Shown here: piece by piece, positions 54,544-63,431 of the stretch
How the letters are laid out: each line of letters opens with the position of its first letter
Numbering within the stretch: the first letter of the stretch is position 1
From: Zymobacter palmae
Lineage (GTDB): Bacteria; Pseudomonadota; Gammaproteobacteria; Pseudomonadales; Halomonadaceae
DNA length: 64,000 nt
NCBI RefSeq assembly: GCF_003610015.1
Contig: NZ_AP018933.1
Location: 1,426,001-1,490,000 of the forward strand
Direction: 5' to 3'
The notes under the pieces: model-generated
Databases searched by the model: none
Seen by the model: only the letters and a program-made list of their open reading frames with translations
Told to the model about the DNA's origin: nothing
Translations under genes and position numbers: made by a program

Positions 54544-55887
54544 CTAGCCCAATGCCGAGATAGCGAGACGCAGCAAGGCCAGCCCTGTTGCTACCAGACC
54601 ACCAACCACGGCACCGTTGACGCGAATCCACTGCATTTCTTGCCCGACCTTATCCTCGATCTGCTTAACCATTTGATCGGTCGACATGCGTGCCGGTGAT
54701 AGGGATTCTCGAACGATATTGCCAACCACGTGAGGATAGCGTTCCAGCAGGCCAACACACTGAATTCGCAGATACTCATCCCAGAACTGGCGGCGTGCGG
54801 GTTCGACCAGCAAGAGCCGGACCTGATGCGATACAAAAGCATGGATCGTTTTCTGAAGGTGCATGTCGTTCGTCATCAGCGATGACAGTTCGTTCTGAAT
54901 GCGATGGGCCATCTGCTCGGCCGTATCGGCATGAGTCAGTACCGGCAGTACCCGCTGCCAAATCGTTTCAACCAATTGGGCCGACTGTCCATTGTGATCA
55001 GCCTTGCGGACGGCAAGAAACAGCTGACGGCGAACGATACGGCGCGTGGGGTGATGAGGATCTTCGGCCATATCCAGCAGTTGCTGCTGCAACCCTGTTA
55101 GTGCCTTTTCCAGCAGATAGCGCAGTTTATCGGCATCGTCGTCTCCTTTGAGGAAACGTTTGCCGATCCACAGCCGCGTACGTGCCCAGGTACTGCTTGT
55201 TGCCGAGAGTTGGAGCTGGTTTGCCAGTGAGGTGCTGACGCTGGCCATAATGCGCGGGTGTCTCTGAAGCATCTCGATCAGGCAGGCCATCCGTTGATAC
55301 AGCTGATCTTCCATGCCCGGATGACGCAGCATGCGCAGCAGCCAAGGCGTCAATTTTTTCGGCAACGGGCAGCGATGTAGCGTGCGTTGCCAGAAACGGC
55401 ACAGCATCAGGGTCACGCTAGAATGCGTGACATGGTGAGCTAGAAAGGACAATCCTCGTTGAGAGAAGGTTTCCAGACGGGTCATCCCACCTTGCTTGGC
55501 AAACAGGTAGCCTGCCAGCAGATCACAGAACGACACACGGTCAAGCCAAGTACGGATGGCCGCCGGTGACAGCCAGCGGTTCTGTACCATATCCGCGATA
55601 CCTTCCGTCATCGACGCGCGTTTGCGTGCCAGTAGGTGGGTATGACGAGCCAGAAGAGGAATGGGGATGTAATGGAAGATCGCGGTGACCGCGAACCAGT
55701 CGGCCAAACTGCCCACCAGTGCACCTTCAAAAAAGGCACGGACTAGCGTCAACAGATCCTCGGGAAGTAAGCGAAAGTGCGAGGCGACCTCGGCCAGCAC
55801 AAAGCCAACAAGGGAACAGCAAAGCGCAACGCCTCCACGGTGACGTGCAAGCCATGAACCGGTGGGCTTTGGGTTCGAATGCGGCAT
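54544..55887 (-). CDS. DUF445 family membrane protein
   Basis: A 447-residue protein from ATG 55887, which has AGGAG about ten bases upstream. One hydrophobic segment near the N-terminus (VALCCSLVGFVLAEVA) and one at the C-terminus (AVVGGLVATGLALLRLAIS) flank a large helical region. EGALVGSLADWFAVTAIF, the DUF445 signature, and RWLSPAAI are visible. The function is unknown. It stands between the yjf operon and mntH, with 185 bases to yjfJ. Confidence 0.83.
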   Translation of the reverse strand: MPHSNPKPTGSWLARHRGGVALCCSLVGFVLAEVASHFRLLPEDLLTLVRAFFEGALVGSLADWFAVTAIFHYIPIPLLARHTHLLARKRASMTEGIADMVQNRWLSPAAIRTWLDRVSFCDLLAGYLFAKQGGMTRLETFSQRGLSFLAHHVTHSSVTLMLCRFWQRTLHRCPLPKKLTPWLLRMLRHPGMEDQLYQRMACLIEMLQRHPRIMASVSTSLANQLQLSATSSTWARTRLWIGKRFLKGDDDADKLRYLLEKALTGLQQQLLDMAEDPHHPTRRIVRRQLFLAVRKADHNGQSAQLVETIWQRVLPVLTHADTAEQMAHRIQNELSSLMTNDMHLQKTIHAFVSHQVRLLLVEPARRQFWDEYLRIQCVGLLERYPHVVGNIVRESLSPARMSTDQMVKQIEDKVGQEMQWIRVNGAVVGGLVATGLALLRLAISALG

Positions 55888-56017
55888 GTAAGGATCTCTC
55901 CTGAACAGAAACATGTAATACAAACAAAGGGAAAGGCGAGGCAGTACACACCGTTATCGGCATGAACCCTGTGACCTTTCCCTTTCCATTGCATAATACT
56001 ATGTTTCTGCCGCTAGC

Positions 56018-57337
56018 CTATCCTAGCATTGCGTTCACGGCATCCTTTAGCAGCAGAACGTTGAGTACGATAATGACAAGGGCGATAAGCCATGCCACGG
56101 TGCGCATTCGCCAGCCAATGACAAACGGCCCCATTTCCTTGCGGTTCGATACAAACCATAGCAGAGGAATCACCGCAAAGGGTAACTGCAGTGATAGGAT
56201 AACTTGGCTAAAGATCAGCAAGCGCCCTGCTCCTTGCTCACCGTACAGTGCGATCACGATCAACACGGGGATGATGGCCAGAGCTCGCGTCAGCAGTCGA
56301 CGCAGTACCGGGGACATCCGCAGATTAAGAAACCCTTCCATCACGACCTGACCCGCCAGTGTCGCTGTGATGGTCGAGTTCAGCCCCGATGCCAGCAAGG
56401 CGATACCGAACAACGTGGCGGCACCGGTAGCGCCGACCAGCGGTGAGATCAGTTCATAGGCCTGCTCGATTTCCGTTACCACATTGCCAGAGCGGAAGAA
56501 GACAGCTGCCGCCAAAATCAGAATGCCCGCATTGACGAACAGTGCCATGATCAGCGACAGCGTACTGTCGAGCGATGCCCAACGGATGGCTTCGCGCCGC
56601 CCTTCTTCGGTGCGCTCGAAGGCACGCGTCTTGACCAGTGCCGAGTGCAGATACAGGTTATGCGGCATGACTGTCGCACCGATGATTCCGATAGCGATAT
56701 AGAGCATGTCCGATTGAGTGATGATGCGCTGGTCCGGCATTAAGAACCCGTGAGCGATCGCTGCAAATGACGGCTGAGCCAGTGCCAACTCGATGGTAAA
56801 GCAGGCAAAGATGATGATCAGCATTGCCCCGACGAAGGCTTCTAACCAGCGGAACCCAAGGCGGATCAGCATCAGCAGCAACAGCGTGTCGAGAATGGTT
56901 AGGACTGCTCCCATCCAGATTGGTAGACCAAACAGCAGCTTGATGGCGACAGCAGTCCCAATGACTTCTGCAAGGTCGCACGCGATGATCGCCAGCTCGC
57001 AGAGAAGCCAGAGCGCGATATTGATCGGTCGGCTGCAATGGCGTCGACAGGACTGAGCTAAGTCTCGGTCAGTAGCAATACCTAATCGAGCGCACAGTGA
57101 CTGCAGTACGATAGCCATCAGGCTGGAAAGCAGCACAATAAACAGCAAGGTGTATCCAAAGCGCGAACCACCCTCCAGCGATGTCGCCCAGTTACCCGGG
57201 TCCATATACCCTACCGATACCATCAGTCCGGGACCGATGAAAGCGAGAAAGCGTCGTGCCTTACCCGCCCCTTGTGGTAGTGAAATCTGAGAGGCGGCCA
57301 GCTCATCGTAGTGTTTAGTGCGAGAGGATTGACTCAC
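56018..57337 (-). CDS. mntH: MntH, Nramp-family manganese/iron transporter
   Basis: A 439-residue, eleven-segment Nramp transporter that imports Mn2+ (and Fe2+) with protons. The metal site is intact: DPGNW in the first helix ([14 protein letters not shown]) and MPHNLYLHS in the sixth. It starts at GTG 57337 with AGAGG seven bases upstream. Two TTTACC-GGTTA motifs lie 30-100 bases upstream and could bind MntR, whose gene is at 4919-5347. Confidence 0.93.
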   Translation of the reverse strand: MSQSSRTKHYDELAASQISLPQGAGKARRFLAFIGPGLMVSVGYMDPGNWATSLEGGSRFGYTLLFIVLLSSLMAIVLQSLCARLGIATDRDLAQSCRRHCSRPINIALWLLCELAIIACDLAEVIGTAVAIKLLFGLPIWMGAVLTILDTLLLLMLIRLGFRWLEAFVGAMLIIIFACFTIELALAQPSFAAIAHGFLMPDQRIITQSDMLYIAIGIIGATVMPHNLYLHSALVKTRAFERTEEGRREAIRWASLDSTLSLIMALFVNAGILILAAAVFFRSGNVVTEIEQAYELISPLVGATGAATLFGIALLASGLNSTITATLAGQVVMEGFLNLRMSPVLRRLLTRALAIIPVLIVIALYGEQGAGRLLIFSQVILSLQLPFAVIPLLWFVSNRKEMGPFVIGWRMRTVAWLIALVIIVLNVLLLKDAVNAMLG

Positions 57338-57370
57338 AATAGGCCTCTATGTAGTTGGTATTCAAAGAAA

Positions 57371-57435
57371 TTTACCCAAAAGGTTACCTAAATCTTGTTT
57401 TGAAACGACAAGATCAAAGTTTTACCTCGGTTAAA
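57371..57435. promoter_or_regulatory. Two candidate MntR sites upstream of mntH
   Basis: TTTACCCAAAAGGTTA (57371-57386) and TTTTACCTCGGTTAAA (57420-57435) are imperfect inverted repeats with matching TTTACC/GGTTA arms. Between them, ATCTTGT/ACAAGAT (57392-57398, 57408-57414) forms a separate inverted repeat. DtxR/MntR boxes have similar pyrimidine-purine arms; the match is suggestive only. Confidence 0.4.
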
Positions 57436-57598
57436 TTATAGGTTGGATGAGCACGTTGCAAGAGAGAACAGCGAGAAAATATCTATTCAATTGGTAGGGA
57501 TAACTAATGAACTATGAGCTAGTGGTATTGGGGTTTTTATTTTGAATGGAAGATAACGGTATATTTATATAAAGAATCACGGTGACACGTGCAAAGAA

Positions 57599-57629
57599 AA
57601 AGGCGACCTCTGTTAAGGAGGTCGCCTTT
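57599..57629 (-). terminator. Terminator of nfuA
   Basis: AAAGGCGACCTC (57599-57610) pairs perfectly with GAGGTCGCCTTT (57618-57629). On the minus strand the stem runs into TTTTTCTTT. It ends 19 bases after the nfuA stop. Confidence 0.9.
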
Positions 57630-57647
57630 CACGGACATCGTCAATCA

Positions 57648-58268
57648 CTACGAGTAGTAAGCGTTGCTGGTATCCGTGTGGTCAGTAACGTCACGTACGC
57701 CCTTAAGTTCAGGAATACGCTCAAGCAACGTACGCTCTACCCCATCCTTGAGGGTCAAGTCGACAGCGGAGCACCCTTGGCACCCACCACCGAACTGCAA
57801 AATAGCGATGTTGTCTTCTGTGACTTCAACCAGCTTGATTTCGCCGCCGTGAGACGCAAGTCCTGGGTTGATCTCAGCATACAACGTGTAGTTGATGCGA
57901 TCCGCCAGCGGACTGTCCGCGCTAACCTTCGGCATCTTAGCGTTGGGGGCCTTAATGGTGAGCTGTCCGCCCATGCGATCGGCGCTGAAATCGACTTCAG
58001 CCTCTTCAAGGAACGAAGCACTGTTGGCCTCGATATAGAGCGGAAACGGGCCAAGGTCGAACTTCAGATCCCCTGCTTCTTCTTCATTCGGGCGGCAGTA
58101 TGCCAGACAGGTCTCGGCGCGCGGGGTACCCGGTTGGGTCACAAACACGCGAACGCCGATGCCTTCGACTTCCTGTCGCGCCAGCAGCTCGGCGAGGTAG
58201 TCGCGAGCCGCATCGGAAATAGCTATCGGGTTGTGCGGCGCTGTCTGGACGGCCGTGGATGACGTCAT
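57648..58268 (-). CDS. nfuA: NfuA, Fe-S cluster carrier
   Basis: A 206-residue protein. The N-terminal degenerate A-type domain (about 10-110) is followed by the Nfu domain (115-206) with Cys163 and Cys166 in [10 protein letters not shown], which bind the [4Fe-4S] cluster in the dimer. NfuA delivers clusters and protects them under oxidative stress. The N-terminus is about 12 residues longer than in E. coli. A 76-base piece of its coding sequence is duplicated at 62063-62138. Confidence 0.93.
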   Translation of the reverse strand: MTSSTAVQTAPHNPIAISDAARDYLAELLARQEVEGIGVRVFVTQPGTPRAETCLAYCRPNEEEAGDLKFDLGPFPLYIEANSASFLEEAEVDFSADRMGGQLTIKAPNAKMPKVSADSPLADRINYTLYAEINPGLASHGGEIKLVEVTEDNIAILQFGGGCQGCSAVDLTLKDGVERTLLERIPELKGVRDVTDHTDTSNAYYS

Positions 58269-58598
58269 GAACGTTCTCCGACTTAGTTAGGCTGTTATGC
58301 ACATGGTACGCCATCCGACGCTGAATACAAAGTCCTACAAAAATAGTCGGAAAAGCGATTTAACCCTAACAGCATGGTGTAGGAAGAGACCTTACTCTCG
58401 CACTGAAAGTGCTGGGTGAAAGTCTACAGAAAATGAGGGTAACACGCTGAAAAAACAATGGATGGTATGCATTAGTGCCGAACAATAAATAGGGCGCAGG
58501 TATCTTAGTGCACCATTATGTGACAAAGCACCACGCTGACGAACGTCGAAGTAGCTGCCATAAATAAGGTAGCCGCATATTCATCGCAGCACGCGGTC

Positions 58599-58685
58599 AG
58601 GGAGCGGAATGGCCACTGTTGATATTAGCGCGAGGCTAATGTCTTGCGGATTGAAACAGTCGATGCCTGAGTCCGCTCCCTTTTT
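58599..58685 (+). ncRNA. Candidate structured small RNA with intrinsic terminator
   Basis: Nested stems form one long rod: GGGAGCGGA (58600-58608) with TCCGCTCCC (58672-58680), GGC with GCC (58611-58613, 58665-58667), ACTGTT with AACAGT (58615-58620, 58655-58660), and GATATTAGC with GCTAATGTC (58621-58629, 58635-58643) around loop GCGAG. An 11-base bulge lies on the 3' side. TTTTT follows directly. It is the only notable feature in the 821-base gap between nfuA and folE (58269-59089). No known RNA family matches by eye. It could also be an unusually long terminator. Confidence 0.5.
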
Positions 58686-59089
58686 ATTCACGTTATTCAT
58701 GCCATCAAAAGCCCTTGCGTGATGGACGCATGGCATCGCGCAAATGGCCTTTTTTATTCGCATTCAGGGCCTGCCGGTTTTTTGCCAAGAATCAGACTTT
58801 ACCGCATGGAACATACGCGCCAGCGTCCTTCCCTAAGCCAAGCACCCTTTCCGCCTTAACGAAACCCGCCAGCACACATCGCCAGACATCTCACACGGCC
58901 ACAACAAGCGAATTCATGACAAAAATATCCGCTTGCCACGGACCTCTGACTCTCATCGTTCGCGGCGTACGGCATGGGGGATAGCGGGAAAATTGCCGCG
59001 TATCATCGGTGACTTACTCGCCCGAGGGTTTATCAGGCAAAGGCGCTTTACGGATATACCGTATTCAGGGCCCTTGCCTGTCTCGCCGA

Positions 59090-59665
59090 TCACTTGATCA
59101 GGCTAAGGAATTCCTGGCGGGTACGATGGTTTTCACGGAAGCCACCGCGCATCACAGAGGTGGTCATGCTGGAATTCTGTTTCTGCACGCCGCGCATCAT
59201 CATGCACATATGGCGAGCTTCAATCACGACGGCGACCCCTTTGGCGCCCGTCACCTCTTCAACAGCCTGAGCGATCTGCAGCGTCAACTGTTCCTGAATC
59301 TGCAGACGGCGCGCGTACATATCGACGATACGTGCAAACTTAGACAGCCCCAACACCTTGCCGTTAGGCAGATAGGCAATATGGCAGCGCCCGATAAACG
59401 GCAGAATATGGTGCTCGCACAGTGAGTAAAGCTCAATGTCTTTGACCAGCACCATTTCATCGCTTTCGCTGGTAAAGACCGCGCCATTAACGACCTCTTC
59501 GAGCGACAAGCCATAGCCGTGGGTCAGGAACTGCATCGCCTTGGCAGCACGTGAGGGAGTATCTACCAGCCCTTCGCGCTCCACATCTTCACCCAGCAGG
59601 GTAATGACGTCGCGGTAGTAGTCGGTGAGCGCATCTGTCGTGGTCTTGTTGTCTGTATCACTCAT
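59090..59665 (-). CDS. folE: GTP cyclohydrolase I
   Basis: A 191-residue FolE that makes dihydroneopterin triphosphate from GTP, the first step of folate synthesis. The zinc ligands are Cys83 and His86 in SLCEHH, with Cys154 in [32 protein letters not shown] is also diagnostic. I start at ATG 59665 (MSDTDNK); a TTG at 59686 in frame is an alternative, and neither has a strong ribosome site. Confidence 0.93.
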   Translation of the reverse strand: MSDTDNKTTTDALTDYYRDVITLLGEDVEREGLVDTPSRAAKAMQFLTHGYGLSLEEVVNGAVFTSESDEMVLVKDIELYSLCEHHILPFIGRCHIAYLPNGKVLGLSKFARIVDMYARRLQIQEQLTLQIAQAVEEVTGAKGVAVVIEARHMCMMMRGVQKQNSSMTTSVMRGGFRENHRTRQEFLSLIK

Positions 59666-59752
59666 GAGAATCTTGTCTGCTCCCAAACGGAATCATCGGC
59701 CAGAAGGTTGAAGGCCGGGAAGTATACCGCACTCATCTCGGTGAGCGCAGTG

Positions 59753-60739
59753 TCAAGCCAGTTGAAGAGGTGATGCAAGCACCTGGGCCTGCCCTTCCAA
59801 TATGCGAAGGTGCTCGTCCCAGAAGCCACTCTGTTTGATATCAGGAAAGGCGACAGGAAATGCAGGGTCGCTCCAGCGCGCAAGCAGCCACGCGGCATGA
59901 CGCATGATACGCAATGTTGCCAGTGGTTCGATCAGCACCAGCTGACGACGATCGAAGTCATGCCACGATTCGTAGCCTTCAATCAGCTCGGACAGCTGCT
60001 GACGGCGCTCGTCTTCACGATCCCCGCTCAGGAACATCCAGAGATCCTGAACCGCAGGTGCGGTCAGACAGTCATCGAAATCCACCAGCGCAAAGCCGTG
60101 TTCGGCGTCGCCGAGCACATTGCCGATATGGCAATCGCCATGAACAGGATGGCAGACCATCTCCTGCTGCGGAAGTGCGTCGAATGCACGTAACAGAGAA
60201 TCTGTCACACGCTGATAGGCCTCACGCTGGAACGTAGACAACGGTGCCGATGCCAACACGGTATCGCGCGCCTGTCGCGCCATAGCGCCCCATTCCAGCT
60301 GCGGACGATTAGGCAACGTGCAGCGCTGCGCAACACTGTGCAGTTTGCCGATCAGCTCACCCAGCGCAAAGAGATCATCCGGTGTATCCAGTGATGGTGC
60401 TCTACCGGCAATATGCTGGAAGATGGCTAAGCGATACCCATCGACCCGATGCAACGTCTGCCCATCATCGTCGTGCCACAGCGTACCGACGGCGACATCT
60501 TCCTCCGCCAAAGCGGTGATAAAGCGATGTTCGTCCAGAATAGCCGCATCGCTCCAACGCTCAGGGCGGTAAAATTTGGCTACCCAACGCTGTCCGTCAT
60601 CGTCGCGAAACAGGTACACGCGATTTTCGTAGCTGTTCAAGGCAAACGGTTCAGATTGAAGATAGAACCCGAGCGACTCAATCGCACTCGCTACGCGGTC
60701 GGGTGAAAGGTGGGCAAAGGGTGCAGTGGTTTCGGGCAT
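59753..60739 (-). CDS. srkA: SrkA, stress response kinase A (YihE/RdoA)
   Basis: A 328-residue kinase, exactly the length of E. coli SrkA. It has SYENRVYLF at the nucleotide loop, WVAKFYRPERW (ATP lysine Lys55), HGDCHIGNVL with Asp202 as the catalytic base, and LVDFDD with Asp220 for Mg2+. SrkA counters Cpx- and MazEF-linked cell death under stress. ATG 60739 is chosen because AGAG lies upstream and the length then fits. It is followed 87 bases on by folE. Confidence 0.92.
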   Translation of the reverse strand: MPETTAPFAHLSPDRVASAIESLGFYLQSEPFALNSYENRVYLFRDDDGQRWVAKFYRPERWSDAAILDEHRFITALAEEDVAVGTLWHDDDGQTLHRVDGYRLAIFQHIAGRAPSLDTPDDLFALGELIGKLHSVAQRCTLPNRPQLEWGAMARQARDTVLASAPLSTFQREAYQRVTDSLLRAFDALPQQEMVCHPVHGDCHIGNVLGDAEHGFALVDFDDCLTAPAVQDLWMFLSGDREDERRQQLSELIEGYESWHDFDRRQLVLIEPLATLRIMRHAAWLLARWSDPAFPVAFPDIKQSGFWDEHLRILEGQAQVLASPLQLA

Positions 60740-61069
60740 GAACACGCTCTCTGGGTAGCCAGCCACAATGAGTGGACCTGATGACTCAAGCATACCTGTT
60801 CCCTCTATCAATAGCACGGTCAGGGCGGAGCCAGTGGCTTTGTGCAGCGAGTAGGGAAAAAACGCCCTCGCTCAGCATTAGCTTTCGATAAGCAAAGCTC
60901 AAGGAGTACGCTTGGCCTCTATGGCGATAGCACCTGTCCGGGTCGGTATTCTTGAGCGCCTCCTTACTGCCAGGCTGGTAATTCGCGTACAGTGTTTCCT
61001 ATACTCGACGCAGTCAATGTGACTGATATTGCATTCTTCTTTTCCTGAATCTTCAACTGGAGCCAGACA

Positions 61070-61837
61070 GTGGCATTTCTGAACCTCAGACACACCTTAC
61101 TGTTCTCCGTGGGCCTGTTGGCCGCCGCTCATTCCTTTTCGGCCATGGCAGATGTTACGGATTTCGAAGCCCTAGACGACCCCAGCACTGCTAAAAAACC
61201 CTTCGATGGCAAAGCCCAACTGGGGTATACCGGCCATTCGGGCAACACCGACTCCAAGACGCTCAACGCAGGGGCTTACGCCACGTGGTTCCGCAAGGAT
61301 CACTCCTACAGTATCTGGGCTAATGCCAATAGCGCCTCCAGTGATGACGAAACGACTGCTGAGCGCTACCAGTTGGGTGGCCGTACCCGCTACAACCTGA
61401 CCAACCGCAACTATCTGTTCGGTCAGCTGCGCTGGACCAGCGACCGCTTCGCGGGCTATCACTCCCGTACCGTACTAGCCGGCGGTTATGGTCGCCAGAT
61501 TCTGGTAGGCCCGCCCCACTCGCTGTCTGTCGAGGCCGGTCCGGGTATTCGTCATGATGACCTGACCTCAGGCGGCAGCGATACGCGTCTGATCGCTTAC
61601 GGTGCGCTGAACTACGCCTACCACATCTCCGACACGGCCAACTTCACCCAGCGCATCGGCCTGCAGTACGCGGGCAATAACACGACCACTGATTCAGAAT
61701 CCGCGTTGAACGTCAGCATCAACAAGGATTTCACGCTGCGTCTGGCCTATGCCATTGAGCACAACAGCAACCCGCCGGCAGACACAACGCATAAGACCGA
61801 CAGCACGACGACCGTCTCGCTGATCTACGGTTTCTGA
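61070..61837 (+). CDS. DUF481 outer-membrane beta-barrel (YdiY type)
   Basis: A 255-residue exported protein. A signal peptide ends near AMA/DVTD (about residue 27). The mature part is a chain of amphipathic beta strands ending in a terminal aromatic residue (SLIYGF), typical of outer-membrane barrels; DGKAQLGYTGHSGNTDSKTL is the DUF481 opening. It begins with GTG 61070 after TGGAG. YdiY in E. coli is acid-inducible with unknown role. The preceding 330 bases (60740-61069) hold no gene. Confidence 0.85.
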   Translation: MAFLNLRHTLLFSVGLLAAAHSFSAMADVTDFEALDDPSTAKKPFDGKAQLGYTGHSGNTDSKTLNAGAYATWFRKDHSYSIWANANSASSDDETTAERYQLGGRTRYNLTNRNYLFGQLRWTSDRFAGYHSRTVLAGGYGRQILVGPPHSLSVEAGPGIRHDDLTSGGSDTRLIAYGALNYAYHISDTANFTQRIGLQYAGNNTTTDSESALNVSINKDFTLRLAYAIEHNSNPPADTTHKTDSTTTVSLIYGF

Positions 61838-61881
61838 CCCACTCTTCGACGGCGCAAAGACACGGCGCTGTTTCAGAAGAC

Positions 61882-61917
61882 AAAAAAGCCACCCGCAGGT
61901 TCTCGGGTGGCTTTTTT
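61882..61917. terminator. Terminator after DUF481 gene
   Basis: AAAAAAGCCACCCG (61882-61895) pairs perfectly with CGGGTGGCTTTTTT (61904-61917), giving T-runs on both strands. It lies 45 bases after the stop. Confidence 0.93.
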
Positions 61918-62062
61918 AATTTCGGGCAGCTCGCTGTACATTGTTGCTCGCTATGACAGACTCGCGACCCGTCTACCGGGCACTTATCGCTTCATCACAT
62001 TCTTGATGACATGGCGCTTGCGGACACGCATCGGCGGACATGGCATGCAGGCACCGGGGCCA

Positions 62063-62138
62063 TGGCGGATCGCCTCAACTACACGTTGTATGCTGAGATC
62101 AATCTAGGACTTGCGTCTCACGGCGGCGAAATCAAGCC
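62063..62138 (+). repeat. Duplicated 76-base fragment of nfuA
   Basis: The plus strand encodes [19 protein letters not shown] and onward, matching NfuA residues about 122-145. At base level it agrees with the complement of 57833-57908 except at a handful of positions. The flanks do not match, so this is a short isolated copy in opposite orientation, in a 358-base interval without a gene. Confidence 0.85.
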
Positions 62139-62195
62139 ACCTGCAAGGATGCGCCGTACGCCAGGATTATGCATCACGGGGAGCAGAACGCGTGG

Positions 62196-62762
62196 CTAGG
62201 CGCTGAGCGATACCGGTACATGTGCGGCACGCGCCAGACGTTCGATATGGGCCTTTTGACGCTCATCCAAGCGACAACGCATGGTCATGAAGCCCGAAAT
62301 GTCAGGATCGACGGCAAGCGCCCAGAATCCAAAGCGGGTATAGAGGTGGTAGGCAGGATTATCGCGGAAAACGCGCAGTTCTACAGTGCGAACGCCCTGC
62401 CGATAGCACTCGAGCAGCCAGCTGGAAAGCAGAGCCGTGCCGATACCGTGGCCACGATAGCCTTCGTCGAGCTGAAATTCGCACAGGTGGGCATGCTCGC
62501 CGCTGAGCGTCCATGACAGCAACCCATGCACACGGTGGCGAGGGCGCCACAGCAGGCTGTGCTGAGTCGGCCAGTGCTTGAGAAACACGGAAAGGCTGAA
62601 ACGCATGTCGCGTGCCTTCCAGTAAGACCTCATATTGCGGCTGACGAGGCGTCCGGCCGCGCGCGCATCTCGCCCGCTTCCCTCGCGGGCCCAGGTCCAT
62701 CCGGTAGGCTGTGGTGTCGTGCGCCACAGCGTAGAGGAATCGGGTCGTTGCGTCATTGCCAT
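62196..62762 (-). CDS. GNAT-family acetyltransferase
   Basis: A 188-residue protein with a GNAT fold: the acetyl-CoA-binding motif is GYRGHGIGTALL, preceded by HLCEFQLDE and followed by NPAYHLYTRFGFWAL (motif B). The N-terminal 50 residues are Arg-rich and less conserved. Two ATGs (62762, 62756) are possible starts, and the ribosome site is weak. The substrate is unknown and no operon partner is present. Confidence 0.82.
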   Translation of the reverse strand: MAMTQRPDSSTLWRTTPQPTGWTWAREGSGRDARAAGRLVSRNMRSYWKARDMRFSLSVFLKHWPTQHSLLWRPRHRVHGLLSWTLSGEHAHLCEFQLDEGYRGHGIGTALLSSWLLECYRQGVRTVELRVFRDNPAYHLYTRFGFWALAVDPDISGFMTMRCRLDERQKAHIERLARAAHVPVSLSA

Positions 62763-62938
62763 GGCTGCATGTCCATGTGTGAAATAAATCTGGCCGTCTT
62801 GGCGTGCACAACAAAAGCACGCCGTTCAGGCACAGCATTCGAACGGATCATTTCATGTTAACGGCAGGCGGCAGCGTTGCCCAATGAGGGATATCTTTTA
62901 TGCTGATGGGGTCAAGGCTATCAGCGGAAGCCATAAAC

Positions 62939-62971
62939 GACATCGCCCACGCGGTCGGCATGGGCGATGTC
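62939..62971 (-). terminator. Hairpin after the lipoprotein gene
   Basis: GACATCGCCCA (62939-62949) is the exact inverse of TGGGCGATGTC (62961-62971). On the minus strand only GTTTATG follows, a weak T stretch. It lies about 30 bases after the lipoprotein stop. Confidence 0.55.
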
Positions 62972-63002
62972 ATCGACGCACAGAGGGTGCGTCGAGAAAG
63001 GC

Positions 63003-63338
63003 TTAGCGGTTGTCTTCCGCCGTGCCGGACTGTGAATCAGGCAGCGTGGACGGTTTGGCCGCGTCGCTGCTGTTCATGTTCGACATGTCGTCAGTCTGAT
63101 CCGCCGGCAGAGCCGTGTTGCTGCCTGCAGCATCGGTAGCGGCCGGCGCTGTCGTCGTATCGGTAGTTGTGGTCGTGGTGCTGGACGCAGGCGCTTCCGG
63201 TGCCGACTGCTGCGTCATGGTGGTGGTCGTGCTGGCTTCCGGTGTTACCGGTGCAGCGTCATCATGTTTCTGACAGCCTGCCAGTGCCATCGCACCTACA
63301 ACCCCAACAACACTCGCCCACATCATTGATTTTTTCAT
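63003..63338 (-). CDS. Small Thr/Ser/Ala-rich lipoprotein
   Basis: A 111-residue protein with a lipoprotein signal (MKKSMMWASVV, lipobox LAGC with Cys22). The mature part is low-complexity, with long runs of Thr and many Ala, Ser and Asp, and probably disordered. No family is recognised. GGAGAGGCAAC precedes ATG 63338. It is probably anchored to the inner leaflet of the outer membrane; the residue after Cys is Gln, not Asp. Confidence 0.7.
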   Translation of the reverse strand: MKKSMMWASVVGVVGAMALAGCQKHDDAAPVTPEASTTTTMTQQSAPEAPASSTTTTTTDTTTAPAATDAAGSNTALPADQTDDMSNMNSSDAAKPSTLPDSQSGTAEDNR

Positions 63339-63431
63339 CGTTGCCTCTCCTTAGCTAAAACGATATGCATCGCTGCGCTGTATCTTCCAGCGATACGTCG
63401 TGCGCAGTAGCGCATATCTTAATGCGGCGCG

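Noticed and set aside
58599-58685. Candidate RNA as tRNA-Sec, 4.5S or other known RNA
   Set aside because: It lacks the D/T arms of a tRNA and the conserved loop bases of 4.5S RNA.
58715-58984. 89-residue plus-strand frame after the candidate RNA
   Set aside because: No ribosome site, no family, and composition like random translation of the intergenic region.
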